A stretch of DNA of 64,000 bases. Source: Actinoplanes siamensis. GTDB lineage: Bacteria; Actinomycetota; Actinomycetes; Mycobacteriales; Micromonosporaceae. The position numbers and the translations under genes are program-made. The stretch lies in NCBI RefSeq assembly GCF_016862395.1, contig NZ_BOMW01000015.1, forward strand, positions 1 through 64,000, read 5' to 3'. Below, in pieces: positions 17,275 to 25,888 of this stretch. Every line of letters begins with the position of its first letter. Within the stretch, counting starts at the first letter, position 1. Under the pieces are notes generated by a model that made no database searches, was not told the origin of the DNA, and was given only the letters and a program-made list of their open reading frames with translations.

Positions 17275-18656
17275 CAGGCCGCCGCCTGCATTTTCCAGCC
17301 GCCCCAGGAGCGCTGCTGCGGCTTGTGTCCCGACAGGTAGGTGTCATAACCGGGCACCGCGTCCGGGCCCTTGCGGGGGACCATGTTCAGCACACAGCCG
17401 AGCAGGTTGGCGTTGACCGCGCGCAGTGCCCGGACCGCCTGGGTGACCTGCGCGGACGTGGTCCGGTGGGCCCGCACCACGAGCAGGGTCGCGTCGGCGC
17501 GGGCGGCCACCACCGCCGCGTCGGTCACCGGCAGCAGCGGCGGGCAGTCGAAGATCACCACATCGAACCTCTTGCGTACCTCGTCGACCAGCTCGGTCAT
17601 CCGCGGCGAGCTGAGCAGCTCGCTGGGATTGGGCGGAACCCGCCCGCTGGCCAGCAGCCACAGCCCGGCCCCCCAGGGCTGCAGCACCTGGTCCAGCGTC
17701 GCGGTGCCGGTCAGGACCGTGCTGAGCCCGGCCGAGTCCTCCCGGCCCAGGAAGGCGGCCAGCCGCGGGTGGCGCAGCTCCGCGTCGACGAGCAGGACCC
17801 GCTGCCCGGCCTCGGCGAACAGCAGGGCCAGCCCGCACGCGGTGGAGGAGCGGCCCTCGCCGGGGACCGCGCTGGTCACCGCCAGCGTCTTGACCGACTC
17901 GGTGGCGGCCGCGCACTGCACGTGGGTACGGACCTCGCGCAGCGCCTCGGCCCGCGCCGAGTTGCTCGGCGAGACGAACGGGCTGCCGGGGTCGGCCGGC
18001 ACCTGGCCGACCACCGGCGCCGACGCGAGCGTCTGGAGCGCGTCCGCGGTGCGCACGCTGTGGTCGGCCACCTCCCGGCCGACCGAGCCGATCGCGCCGA
18101 TCACCAGGCCGGCGACCGTGGCCAGGGCGAGGTTGTTCCGCGTGTTCGGGGCCACCGGGTTCTCGTCCAGGGCCGGCCCGGACACCACCGACACCTTGAC
18201 CGTCGACGGCTGGGTCGGCGCCGGCCGCTCCAGGTCGGTGACGGCGTCCACGAACCGGCGGGTGAGCCGGGTCAGCAGCAGCAACGCCCGGTTGGGGTCC
18301 CGGTCCTCCACGGTCACCTCCATCATCACCGTGTTGGCGACGGTCTCCGAGGAGATCGCGCCGCGCACTTGCTGGGGGGTCAGGTCGACACCGGGCGTGC
18401 CGGCCAGCGGGGTGGCGACCTTGTCACTGGTCAGCAACTTGGCGTAGGTGGCCAGGCGGCTGGTGTTGAACATGCTCGCGGGGTACAGGTCCGAGGCCCC
18501 GGCGATCGGCGTGGAGAAGAAGAACGTGGCCCGCGCCGCGTACACCGGTGTGGTGTTCAGGTTCACGATCAGGGCCACGCCGAGGGCGAGGACCACCGAG
18601 GCCATCAGCAACCACCAGTGCCTTCTGGCGACACGAAGGTAATCGCGCGGACCCAC
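17274..18656 (-). CDS. Wzz/BY-kinase-type polysaccharide co-polymerase with altered Walker A
   Basis: A 460-residue fusion of a chain-length determinant and a tyrosine autokinase-like ATPase. The Wzz part has helices at residues ~14-33 and ~176-195. The cytoplasmic domain has TSAVPGEGRSSTACGLA at 261-277, Walker A' LLVDAELRHP (Asp301 region) and Walker B FDVVIFDCPP. The Walker A lysine expected in PGEGKS is arginine here (Arg269, codon CGC), which should impair ATP use. The usual C-terminal tyrosine cluster is reduced to two Tyr (GYDTYLSG). It regulates export or chain length of the locus polymer. The GTG at 18656 has a leaderless-type -10 six bases upstream. Confidence 0.9.
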   Translation of the reverse strand: MGPRDYLRVARRHWWLLMASVVLALGVALIVNLNTTPVYAARATFFFSTPIAGASDLYPASMFNTSRLATYAKLLTSDKVATPLAGTPGVDLTPQQVRGAISSETVANTVMMEVTVEDRDPNRALLLLTRLTRRFVDAVTDLERPAPTQPSTVKVSVVSGPALDENPVAPNTRNNLALATVAGLVIGAIGSVGREVADHSVRTADALQTLASAPVVGQVPADPGSPFVSPSNSARAEALREVRTHVQCAAATESVKTLAVTSAVPGEGRSSTACGLALLFAEAGQRVLLVDAELRHPRLAAFLGREDSAGLSTVLTGTATLDQVLQPWGAGLWLLASGRVPPNPSELLSSPRMTELVDEVRKRFDVVIFDCPPLLPVTDAAVVAARADATLLVVRAHRTTSAQVTQAVRALRAVNANLLGCVLNMVPRKGPDAVPGYDTYLSGHKPQQRSWGGWKMQAAA

Positions 18657-18662
18657 GCGGCA

Positions 18663-18668
18663 ACGATA
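18663..18668 (-). promoter_or_regulatory. -10 element (TATCGT) of leaderless promoter for the BY-kinase operon
   Basis: On the minus strand TATCGT ends 6 nt before the GTG start at 18656, giving a transcript that begins at or near the start codon. It would drive the leftward kinase-GT2-flippase-polymerase operon. It lies back to back with the promoter of the dehydratase gene in an 87-bp divergent region. Confidence 0.45.
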
Positions 18669-18730
18669 GAGGGATGCCGGGGACAGATCCCTGGTATTGA
18701 AATAGTCCGCTTAATCCGTTTTTGCCCTGC

Positions 18731-18736
18731 TAGGCT
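18731..18736 (+). promoter_or_regulatory. -10 element (TAGGCT) of leaderless promoter for the CapD-like gene
   Basis: TAGGCT lies 7 nt before the ATG at 18744, with no Shine-Dalgarno between, so a leaderless mRNA is likely. The same GCTAGGCTG string precedes the small ORF at 8623. Confidence 0.45.
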
Positions 18737-18743
18737 GCCGGGC

Positions 18744-20624
18744 ATGAGGGGCTGGGGCAACCGTGGTCGGGTCATCCCCGGCAGCCCGGTCTCCCGCGGC
18801 GGCGCGCGCCTGCTGCCGCTGCTCGTGGACGGCGCCGCCTGGGTCGCCGGCCTGCTCGCCGCCGTCCTGGTCCGCTACGACTTCGCGCCCACCCGCGGCC
18901 ACCTGGCCGGTGCCCTGGCCACCATGGCCCTGGCGATCGTGCTGCAGGCGGCAGTGGGCCACACCCGGCTGCTCTACCGGGGCCGGTACCGCTTCGCCAG
19001 CTTCGACGAGATCCGCGCGGTCGGCTCGGTCACCGCCGTGGTCACCGTCGTGCTGACAGTGGCCGACCTGCTGTCCCCCCGGCGCCCGGTGCCGGCCGGC
19101 CTGCCGGCGATCGGCGGCGCGGTCGCGCTGATCCTCATGCTCGCCGTCCGGTACCTGCGGCGGGTCCGGCTCTCCCGCCGCCTGCGCCCGCGCGGCGCCG
19201 CCCCGGTGCTGCTGTTCGGCGCCGGCCGGGCCGCCGCCCTGCTCGTCGACTCGATGCTGCACGACCCGTCGGGCCGGTACGTCCCGATCGGCCTGATCGA
19301 CGACGACCCGCGCAAACGCCGGCTCAGCATCCGCGGCGTCCCGGTGCTGGGCGCCCGCCCGGACATCCCGGAGGTGCTCGCCCGCACCGGCGCGGGCCTG
19401 CTGGTCTTCGCGGTCGCCAACGCGGCTGCCGCCCTGGTCCGTGACGTCCGGGAGCGCGCCACCGAGGCCGGCGTGGCGTTCCAGGTGGTCCCGTCGGTCA
19501 GCGAGCTGATGGACCAGCCGGTCGAGGTCGGTGACATCCGCGAGGTGCAGGTCACCGATCTGCTGGGACGTCACCAGATCGACACCGACCTCTCCTTGAT
19601 CGGCGGGTATCTGACCGGCAAGCGGGTCCTGGTGACCGGGGCGGGCGGGTCGATCGGCTCCGAGCTGTGCCGGCAGATCCACCACTTCCAGCCGGCCGAG
19701 CTGATGATGCTGGACCGGGACGAGACGTCGCTGCTGGCGGTCCAGCTCTCGATCGACCCGCGGGCGCACCTCGACGACCCGCGGGTGATCCTGGCCGACC
19801 TGCGCGACGCGCCCCGGATCCGGGAGATCTTCCGGACCCGGCGGCCCCAGGTGGTCTTCCACGCGGCCGCCCTCAAGCACCTGGCGCTGCTGCAGCGGCA
19901 CCCGGTGGAGGCGGTGAAGACGAACGTGCTGGGCACCCTCAACGTCCTGGAGGCCGCGGAGTCGGTGGAGCGTTTCGTCAACATCTCCACCGACAAGGCC
20001 GCCGACCCGTCCAGCGTGCTGGGTTACTCCAAGCGGATCACCGAGCGCCTCACGGCGTGGACCGCGCGGCGCCGGCCGGGCACGTTCCTCAGCGTCCGCT
20101 TCGGCAACGTGCTGGGCAGCCGTGGGTCGGTCTTCACCACGTTCAGCACCCAGATCGCCGAGGGCGGCCCGGTCACCGTGACCCACCCGGACGTCACCCG
20201 GTACTTCATGACCACCCAGGAGGCCGTGCACCTGGTGATCCAGGCCGCCGCGATCGGCCGGGACGGCGAGGCGCTGGTGCTGGAGATGGGCGCGCCGGTG
20301 CGGATCTCCGAGGTCGCCCAGCAGATGGTGGCGCTGTCCCGCAAACCGGTTCCGATCGAGTTCACCGGCCTGCGCCCGGGGGAGAAGCTGGCCGAGACGC
20401 TGTTCGGAGCGGGCGAGGTGGACCGGCGGCCGTTCCACCCGCTGATCTCGCACGTCGAGGTGCCGCCGCTGGCCCCCACCGACCTGCGCCCGCTGCACGC
20501 GCCGGCGGACGCCGCGGTGCTGATCGCGCGCATGTCCGAGGTGTGCGACCGGCCGGCGCCGGCGAGCACCGTGCCCGGACGACCGCGGGAGCGGCTGATC
20601 GACGTACCGGGAAATCCGACCTGA
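18744..20624 (+). CDS. CapD/PglF-like membrane NDP-sugar 4,6-dehydratase
   Basis: A 626-residue polysaccharide biosynthesis protein. Four N-terminal helices (residues ~20-135) are followed by a CoA-binding-like Rossmann domain (VLLFGAGRAAALL) and a C-terminal extended SDR domain: VLVTGAGGSIGSELCRQI, NISTDKAADPSSVLGYSKR and RFGNVLGSRGSVF. The T-D-K catalytic set of UDP-GlcNAc C6-dehydratases is present and the classical Tyr of YxxxK is replaced by Leu, as is usual in PglF-type enzymes with Met/other at that position. It likely makes the UDP-4-keto-6-deoxy sugar used by the aminotransferase at 10681. It is divergent from the BY-kinase operon. Confidence 0.9.
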   Translation: MRGWGNRGRVIPGSPVSRGGARLLPLLVDGAAWVAGLLAAVLVRYDFAPTRGHLAGALATMALAIVLQAAVGHTRLLYRGRYRFASFDEIRAVGSVTAVVTVVLTVADLLSPRRPVPAGLPAIGGAVALILMLAVRYLRRVRLSRRLRPRGAAPVLLFGAGRAAALLVDSMLHDPSGRYVPIGLIDDDPRKRRLSIRGVPVLGARPDIPEVLARTGAGLLVFAVANAAAALVRDVRERATEAGVAFQVVPSVSELMDQPVEVGDIREVQVTDLLGRHQIDTDLSLIGGYLTGKRVLVTGAGGSIGSELCRQIHHFQPAELMMLDRDETSLLAVQLSIDPRAHLDDPRVILADLRDAPRIREIFRTRRPQVVFHAAALKHLALLQRHPVEAVKTNVLGTLNVLEAAESVERFVNISTDKAADPSSVLGYSKRITERLTAWTARRRPGTFLSVRFGNVLGSRGSVFTTFSTQIAEGGPVTVTHPDVTRYFMTTQEAVHLVIQAAAIGRDGEALVLEMGAPVRISEVAQQMVALSRKPVPIEFTGLRPGEKLAETLFGAGEVDRRPFHPLISHVEVPPLAPTDLRPLHAPADAAVLIARMSEVCDRPAPASTVPGRPRERLIDVPGNPT

Positions 20625-20693
20625 GCGTGCCCGGCGGACCGGGAGGGGACAGCGGCCGGGACCGGCGATCGCGAAAGCGACAAAGATGAAGAA

Positions 20694-20740
20694 CCCGATT
20701 TCCCAGCGCGAAAGGCTTTCGCGCTGCTGCAATCGGGGGC
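20694..20740 (+). promoter_or_regulatory. Nested inverted repeat and TGCAAT element before the first DUF4011 helicase
   Basis: Perfect 9-bp arms AGCGCGAAA (20705-20713) and TTTCGCGCT (20717-20725) flank a 3-base loop. An outer perfect 7-bp pair, CCCGATT (20694-20700) and AATCGGG (20731-20737), encloses them. GCTGCAAT follows and TGCAAT (20728-20733) ends 7 nt before the ATG, the -10 position of a leaderless promoter. The same order CCAGC, 9-bp arms, GCTGCAAT, GGG, ATG precedes the paralogous gene at 54768. It could be an operator covering the -35/-10 spacer or a cruciform/hairpin. Confidence 0.6.
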
Positions 20741-23700
20741 ATGGGACCCCGGCGTGAGAACGGCCGGCCCGAGCCGAGGCCGGCGCGGGCCGGTGTGCAG
20801 GCGGCGCTCCGGGCCTGGCGGGAGAGCTTGATCGACCTCGGTGACCACAACCGGCTGATCAATTTCGCCGGTGGGAACGCGGACCTGGTCGAGATCACCG
20901 CGCCCGAGCCGGACCAGATCGTCACCACGCTGACCCGCGGGGCGCGGGCGGTGCTGACCGGACCCGGCGGGCAACCGGGGGACCGGATCTTCCGCACCGA
21001 GCTGCCGGAGCGGTCGCTGGGCCCGGCGCTGCGCCGGATGATGCGGCGCGATCAGCAGGAACACCTCGACCGCGGGGTCTTCGCGCTGCACCTGGCGCTC
21101 GGCCTGCTGCACTGGCGGCCGGTCCAGGACGACGACGAGCCGGCCGCCGGGACCGCCGGGTACGCCAGCCCGCTGCTGCTGCTGCCGGCCGAGCTGGTCC
21201 AGGGCGAGCTCGGCGAGCTCCCGGAGCTGCGGCTCCGCGACGAGGAGCCGGTCGTCAACCCGGCCCTGGCGCTGCGGCTGCGGCGGGCCGGGATCGCGGT
21301 CCCCGAGCTGGCGCCCGGGGCCGAGATCAACGTCTCGCGGTTCTGGGCCGACTTCACCGACACCGTGGCCCGGCGGCACGGGTGGCACATCGAGCGGGCG
21401 GTCATCCTCACCTGCCTCACCTTCCACAAGGAGGCGATCTACCGCGACCTGCAGGAGAACGAGGAGCGCATCCTCGCCCACCCGGTGGTCCGGGCGCTGG
21501 CGACCACCGATCAACGGCGGCAGACCGATCAGTTCAAGTTCACGCCGATCCGGCCGGACGAGGTGGACCGGCTCGCGCCGCCCGAGGACGTCCCGCTGGT
21601 GCTGGACGCGGACTCCTCGCAGCGCGCCTGCGTGGCCGCGGCGCTGGCCGGGCAGAGCTTCGTGATGGACGGGCCGCCCGGAACCGGGAAGTCGCAGACC
21701 GTGGCCAACATGATCGGGGCGCTGCTGCACGCCGGCCGGCGGGTGCTGTTCGTCTCCGAGAAGGTGGCAGCGCTCGACGTGGTGCGCAACCGGCTGGCCG
21801 AGGCCGGGCTGGACCGCTACATCCTGGAGCTGCACGGGCAGCAGGCCGGTCGGCGCGAGGTGGCGACGCTGCTCGCGGCCGCGGTGGACGAGGCGCCGGA
21901 GGCGCCCGGGGAGGGACCGGCCGTCGACCGCGGCGCGCTTCGCGAGCGCCGGGAGAGCCTGACCTCCTTCGCGTACGCGATGAACGAGTCCCGCCGGCCG
22001 CTCGGAGCCAGCCTCCACGAGATCATCGGGCGCTGCGCCGAGCTCTCCGAGGCCCCCGCCGCGCCGGTCCCCACGATCGATCCGGCCACGCTGGCCCGTG
22101 ACGTGGTGCGCCGGGTCCGCGAGGCCACCGACCAGCTGTCCCGCTCGTGGCGGGCGATGGTGGACGGCGACGGCCTGCTCTGGCGCGACGTGATCACCCG
22201 CGATCCGCTGGATCCGGCGCTGAGCCGGGCCGAGAAGGCGCTCGCCGCGCTGGCCCGCTCGGCCCGTATCGCGGACACCGCCGCGAAGGCGTTCGGCCTG
22301 CTCCGGCCGGACGACGCGGCGGCGCTGGCCCGGCTCGCCGAGCACGCCGGGCGCCGGCCGGACCAGGTCAACGACTCCTGGTTGACCGCTGACGACCTCG
22401 CACCGGTCCGCGAGGCGGCCGACCGCCGCAGCGCGGACCTGGCCGCCGCGGCGCAGGCGGCGGCAGCGGTCCGGCACCGCGCCGGGGTGCCCTGGACCGC
22501 GCTGCCCTCCGCCGCCGACCTGCCGGTCGTGCCCGTCCTCGACACGCTCGTCGCGCCGGTGCAGCTGGAGACGCTCACCGCTGTCGACGCCGACGAGTTG
22601 GCGCGCTCCTTCGCCAAGGCCGCCGAGCAGCTCGACCGGCACCGGCGCGCGGTCGACCGGGTCACCGCCAAGCTCGGGTTGCCGCGGGCCACCACGATCC
22701 GGGACATCTCCCGCGTGGCGGCGGTGGCCGAGCTGGGCACCCGGCCGCACAAGCCGGAGCGGTTCTGGTTCGGGCCGGGCGCGCTGGCCGGGGTGCAGAC
22801 CGGGTCGAGCGCGCTGCGGCGGGCCCTCGAGGTGCTGGTCGGGGCGGAGATCCAGGCGCGGCCGTACTTCTCCGAGGCGATCCTGACGCAGCCGGTGGAG
22901 GAGCTGGCCGAGCGGTTCGCCACGGTGCACCGCGGATTCGGGAAGCTGCGGGCGGCGTACCGGCGGGACAAGCGGCAGGTGGCCGGGTTCGTGCTGCCGA
23001 CCGCGCACCTCGGCGACGCGATCGACCGGCTGAGCACGGCGGTCGCGTGGAAACGGGCGCGGCAGGAGCTGGCGGCGGCGGAACACGCGTACGCGACCGC
23101 GCTGGGTCGCTACTGGCAGGGCCGGGGCACCGACTTCGCGGCCCTCGACGACGCGATCTCGGTGGCCATCGCGGCGCTCGCCTCGGCGCCTCCGGCCGGG
23201 GTGGAGTCGGTGCTCGCGTACGTCTGCGCGCCGGCGCCCGACCCGGAGCCGATCCAGGTGGTCACCGAGGCGCGCGACGCGCTGCTGCGCTGGCAGGCCA
23301 CGCTGCGGCCGGCGCCCTACCCGGCGGCGCGGCCGGAGCTGGTCTCGGGGCCCGTCGAGGACGCGATCGCCTGGCTGAAGGAGCACGTCACCGTCCTGCA
23401 GGCGACGGCGGAGACGGTCCGGGCGTTCGACGCGGCGACCGGGCGGACGCTGGACTACGCGGAGACGGTGAGGCTGGCCGAACTGCGGGAGGCGGCCGCG
23501 CGGGCCGAGGCGGCGGTCGGTGGGCGCACCCCGGAACTGCCCGAGTCCGGCGCGCCGTCACTGGCCGACGCGGTCGCCTGGGCCGCCACGGCGCGCGAGT
23601 TCGCCGGCGGGCCGCTCACCCCGGCCCAGGTCGCGGCGCTGCGCGACCTGCGGCCGATCATCGGGCTGGCCGAACGTGCGCAGGAGTGGACCGAGGCGAG

Positions 23701-25576
23701 CCGTGCGGTGTTCGCCGGGTTCGGCCCGGCCCGGCAGGCCGACCTGCGGGACCGCTTCGCCGACTACCGCCGGGCCGCCGCCTTCCTGCGGGACATCCGC
23801 GACGACAGCAGCGGCCAGGAGGAGTGGTTCGCCTGCCTGGACGCCCGCGACGTGCTGACCTTCCACGGCCTCGACGCGGCCGTCGAGTTCTGCGCCGACC
23901 AGCACCTGGACGGCGCCGACGTGCCCCCGGTGATCGAACGGGCGCTCCTGCACGGCTGGGTGGACGCGGTGGTCCGGGCCGACAACCGGCTGCGGCCCTG
24001 GCGCGCCGAGGACCGGGACCGTCTGGTCGCCGAGTTCCGCGCGGCCGACGAGAAGCTCGCCCCGGTGGCGGCCCGGGAGATCATCGCGGCGGTCGAGGCC
24101 CGCCGGCCTCCGGCCGACAGCACGGCCGCGGGTCTGCTGCGGCGGGAGGCGATGAAGGCCGACCGGCATCTGCCGGTACGGGAACTGATCGGCCGCGCCC
24201 GGGACGTCGTGCTCGACCTGCGCCCGTGCGTGCTGGCGTCGCCGCTGACGGTGAGCCAGTCGCTGCCCCCGGACATCGGCTTCGACGTGGTGATCTTCGA
24301 CGAGGCGTCCCAGATCACCCCGGCCGACGCGATCAACTGCATCTATCGCGGCCAGTCCCTGATCGTCGCGGGCGACGACCGGCAACTGCCGCCGACCTCG
24401 TTCTTCGACAGGGGGCTCAGCACCGAGCCGGCCGACACCGAGGTGCTCGACTACCAGTCGGTGCTGGAGCTGGCCAAGGCCTGCGGCGCGTTCCCCGGGA
24501 TGGGCCTGACCTGGCACTACCGCAGCCGGCACCAGGCGCTCGTGGCCTTCGCCAACGACGCGTTCTACCAGGGACGGCTCAGCACGTTCCCGGCTCCGGG
24601 GACCGGCGGCCCGGACACCGGCGTCGAGTTGTTCCCGGTGGCCGGCGTCTACCGGCGCAGCACCAGCCGGGACAACCCGGTCGAGGCGGAGCGGGTCGCC
24701 GAGCGGATCGTGCACCACTTCACCACCCGGCCCGACCAGACGCTCGGCGTGGTGACGTTCTCGGTGGCGCAGGCGGAGGCGATCGAACGCGCCCTGCAGA
24801 CGGTCGCGGCCGGACACCCGGCGCTGGAGCGGGCGGTCGCCGACGACCGGCTGCACGGTTTCTTCATCAAGAGCCTGGAGTCGGTGCAGGGCGACGAGCG
24901 GGACGTGATGATCTTCTCGATCGGCTACGGGTACGACGACACCGGCCGGATCAGCGCGAACTTCGGCGCGCTGAACCGGCCCAACGGGTGGCGGCGGCTG
25001 AACGTGGCGATCACCCGGGCCCGGCACCGGGTGGAGATCGTCACCTCGATCCTGTCCCGGGACGTCCCGGAGTCGGAGAACGAGGGTGTCCGGCAGCTGG
25101 CGGCGTACCTGGATCACGTGGAGCACGGCGCCGGCGACACCAGCCCCGACCTGGCCGAGGGGCACAGCGAGTTCGTGGACTCGGTGCTGGAGACGGTCCG
25201 GTCCTGGGGATATCCGGCGCGGACCGGCCTGGGGACCGCGGGCGGGCGGGTGGACATCGCGATCCGGCACCCCGACGACCCGGCCGGGGACTACCTGCTC
25301 GGGATCCGCTGCGACGGGCCCGGGTACCGCGACTGCCCGGCCGCCCGGGACCGCGACCGGCTGACCGACCAGGTGCTGGTGGACCTGGGTTGGCGGCTGC
25401 ACCGGGCGTGGGCGCTGGCCTGGTACCGCGACCGGGCGGGTGAGGAAGCCCGGCTGCGGGCGGCCCTGGAACGCGCGGCGGCGGCCCGGCCCGGCCGTAC
25501 CGGCGCGGTGGAGGGACGCGCCGCCGCGGCGAGCCTGCGGGCCCGGCTGCTGCGCCACGAGCCGGCCCGCAACTAG
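20741..25576 (+). CDS. Giant DUF4011-type superfamily 1 helicase with C-terminal Vsr-like nuclease domain
   Basis: A 1611-residue protein. The DUF4011-like N-terminal domain (~10-230) opens with RAWRESLIDLGDHNRLINF. An SF1 DNA2/NAM7-type helicase follows, with Walker A DGPPGTGKSQT (Lys317), Walker B VVIFDEASQITPADA (Asp1187-Glu1188) and late motifs VQGDERDVMIFSIGYG and RLNVAITRARHRVEIV. A long helical insert separates motifs I and II. The C-terminal ~110 residues match the MTES_1575-type REase fold (VDIAIRHP, GIRCDGPGY, ARDRDRL, DLGWRLHRAWAL). The position I recall as catalytic Glu in xECDG is Arg1523. The DUF3320-like tail present in the paralog is absent. Related proteins occur in defence or DNA-repair contexts; role here unknown. 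Confidence 0.85.
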   Translation: MGPRRENGRPEPRPARAGVQAALRAWRESLIDLGDHNRLINFAGGNADLVEITAPEPDQIVTTLTRGARAVLTGPGGQPGDRIFRTELPERSLGPALRRMMRRDQQEHLDRGVFALHLALGLLHWRPVQDDDEPAAGTAGYASPLLLLPAELVQGELGELPELRLRDEEPVVNPALALRLRRAGIAVPELAPGAEINVSRFWADFTDTVARRHGWHIERAVILTCLTFHKEAIYRDLQENEERILAHPVVRALATTDQRRQTDQFKFTPIRPDEVDRLAPPEDVPLVLDADSSQRACVAAALAGQSFVMDGPPGTGKSQTVANMIGALLHAGRRVLFVSEKVAALDVVRNRLAEAGLDRYILELHGQQAGRREVATLLAAAVDEAPEAPGEGPAVDRGALRERRESLTSFAYAMNESRRPLGASLHEIIGRCAELSEAPAAPVPTIDPATLARDVVRRVREATDQLSRSWRAMVDGDGLLWRDVITRDPLDPALSRAEKALAALARSARIADTAAKAFGLLRPDDAAALARLAEHAGRRPDQVNDSWLTADDLAPVREAADRRSADLAAAAQAAAAVRHRAGVPWTALPSAADLPVVPVLDTLVAPVQLETLTAVDADELARSFAKAAEQLDRHRRAVDRVTAKLGLPRATTIRDISRVAAVAELGTRPHKPERFWFGPGALAGVQTGSSALRRALEVLVGAEIQARPYFSEAILTQPVEELAERFATVHRGFGKLRAAYRRDKRQVAGFVLPTAHLGDAIDRLSTAVAWKRARQELAAAEHAYATALGRYWQGRGTDFAALDDAISVAIAALASAPPAGVESVLAYVCAPAPDPEPIQVVTEARDALLRWQATLRPAPYPAARPELVSGPVEDAIAWLKEHVTVLQATAETVRAFDAATGRTLDYAETVRLAELREAAARAEAAVGGRTPELPESGAPSLADAVAWAATAREFAGGPLTPAQVAALRDLRPIIGLAERAQEWTEASRAVFAGFGPARQADLRDRFADYRRAAAFLRDIRDDSSGQEEWFACLDARDVLTFHGLDAAVEFCADQHLDGADVPPVIERALLHGWVDAVVRADNRLRPWRAEDRDRLVAEFRAADEKLAPVAAREIIAAVEARRPPADSTAAGLLRREAMKADRHLPVRELIGRARDVVLDLRPCVLASPLTVSQSLPPDIGFDVVIFDEASQITPADAINCIYRGQSLIVAGDDRQLPPTSFFDRGLSTEPADTEVLDYQSVLELAKACGAFPGMGLTWHYRSRHQALVAFANDAFYQGRLSTFPAPGTGGPDTGVELFPVAGVYRRSTSRDNPVEAERVAERIVHHFTTRPDQTLGVVTFSVAQAEAIERALQTVAAGHPALERAVADDRLHGFFIKSLESVQGDERDVMIFSIGYGYDDTGRISANFGALNRPNGWRRLNVAITRARHRVEIVTSILSRDVPESENEGVRQLAAYLDHVEHGAGDTSPDLAEGHSEFVDSVLETVRSWGYPARTGLGTAGGRVDIAIRHPDDPAGDYLLGIRCDGPGYRDCPAARDRDRLTDQVLVDLGWRLHRAWALAWYRDRAGEEARLRAALERAAAARPGRTGAVEGRAAAASLRARLLRHEPARN

Positions 25577-25595
25577 GGTCGGCGGCACGCCGGCC
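25577..25595 (+). terminator. Stem-loop immediately after helicase 1
   Basis: GGTCGGCG (25577-25584) and CGCCGGCC (25588-25595) form an 8-bp stem with one G-T type mismatch and a 3-base loop, starting right after the TAG stop. There is no T-run, so it is only a candidate terminator. The remaining bases to 25888 hold no recognisable gene; a TTGACA at 25813-25818 may be part of a promoter for the downstream PBP. Confidence 0.35.
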
Positions 25596-25888
25596 ACCGC
25601 TTGGTGACTCACAGTGACCTTCGGGTCCGCCCGGCTCGGCGCGGATCGTCGAACCGGCTCGCGACCGGGGTCACCGATGCCTGCTGGGCGTCCTCGGCGA
25701 GCGGGTCTTGTCCGGCGCGACAGTCGGGTCCGTCGCCACCGGCGGAGTCGTTCAGCGGCGTAGGCACGTACCGGAAGCCCGGAAGGTTGCCTGCTCCGGG
25801 AAATCGAGACCTTTGACACTCGCGTTACCCCAAACCGCCCCTCGCAAGCGTCTTGAACGCAGGACGTGGACCGCGAGGGGAGAACTCT

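Noticed and set aside
20024-23386. Minus-strand open frame of 1120 codons antisense to the dehydratase and helicase 1
   Set aside because: High-GC shadow frame: rich in Arg, Gly, Pro and His, no domain, and it spans two real genes on the other strand with strong motifs.
25601-25816. Short plus-strand frame between helicase 1 and the PBP gene
   Set aside because: No codon bias, no family and no start signals; more likely promoter/terminator DNA.
23558-25819. Minus-strand 753-codon frame over the C-terminal half of helicase 1
   Set aside because: Same shadow composition; it opposes conserved helicase and nuclease-like motifs.
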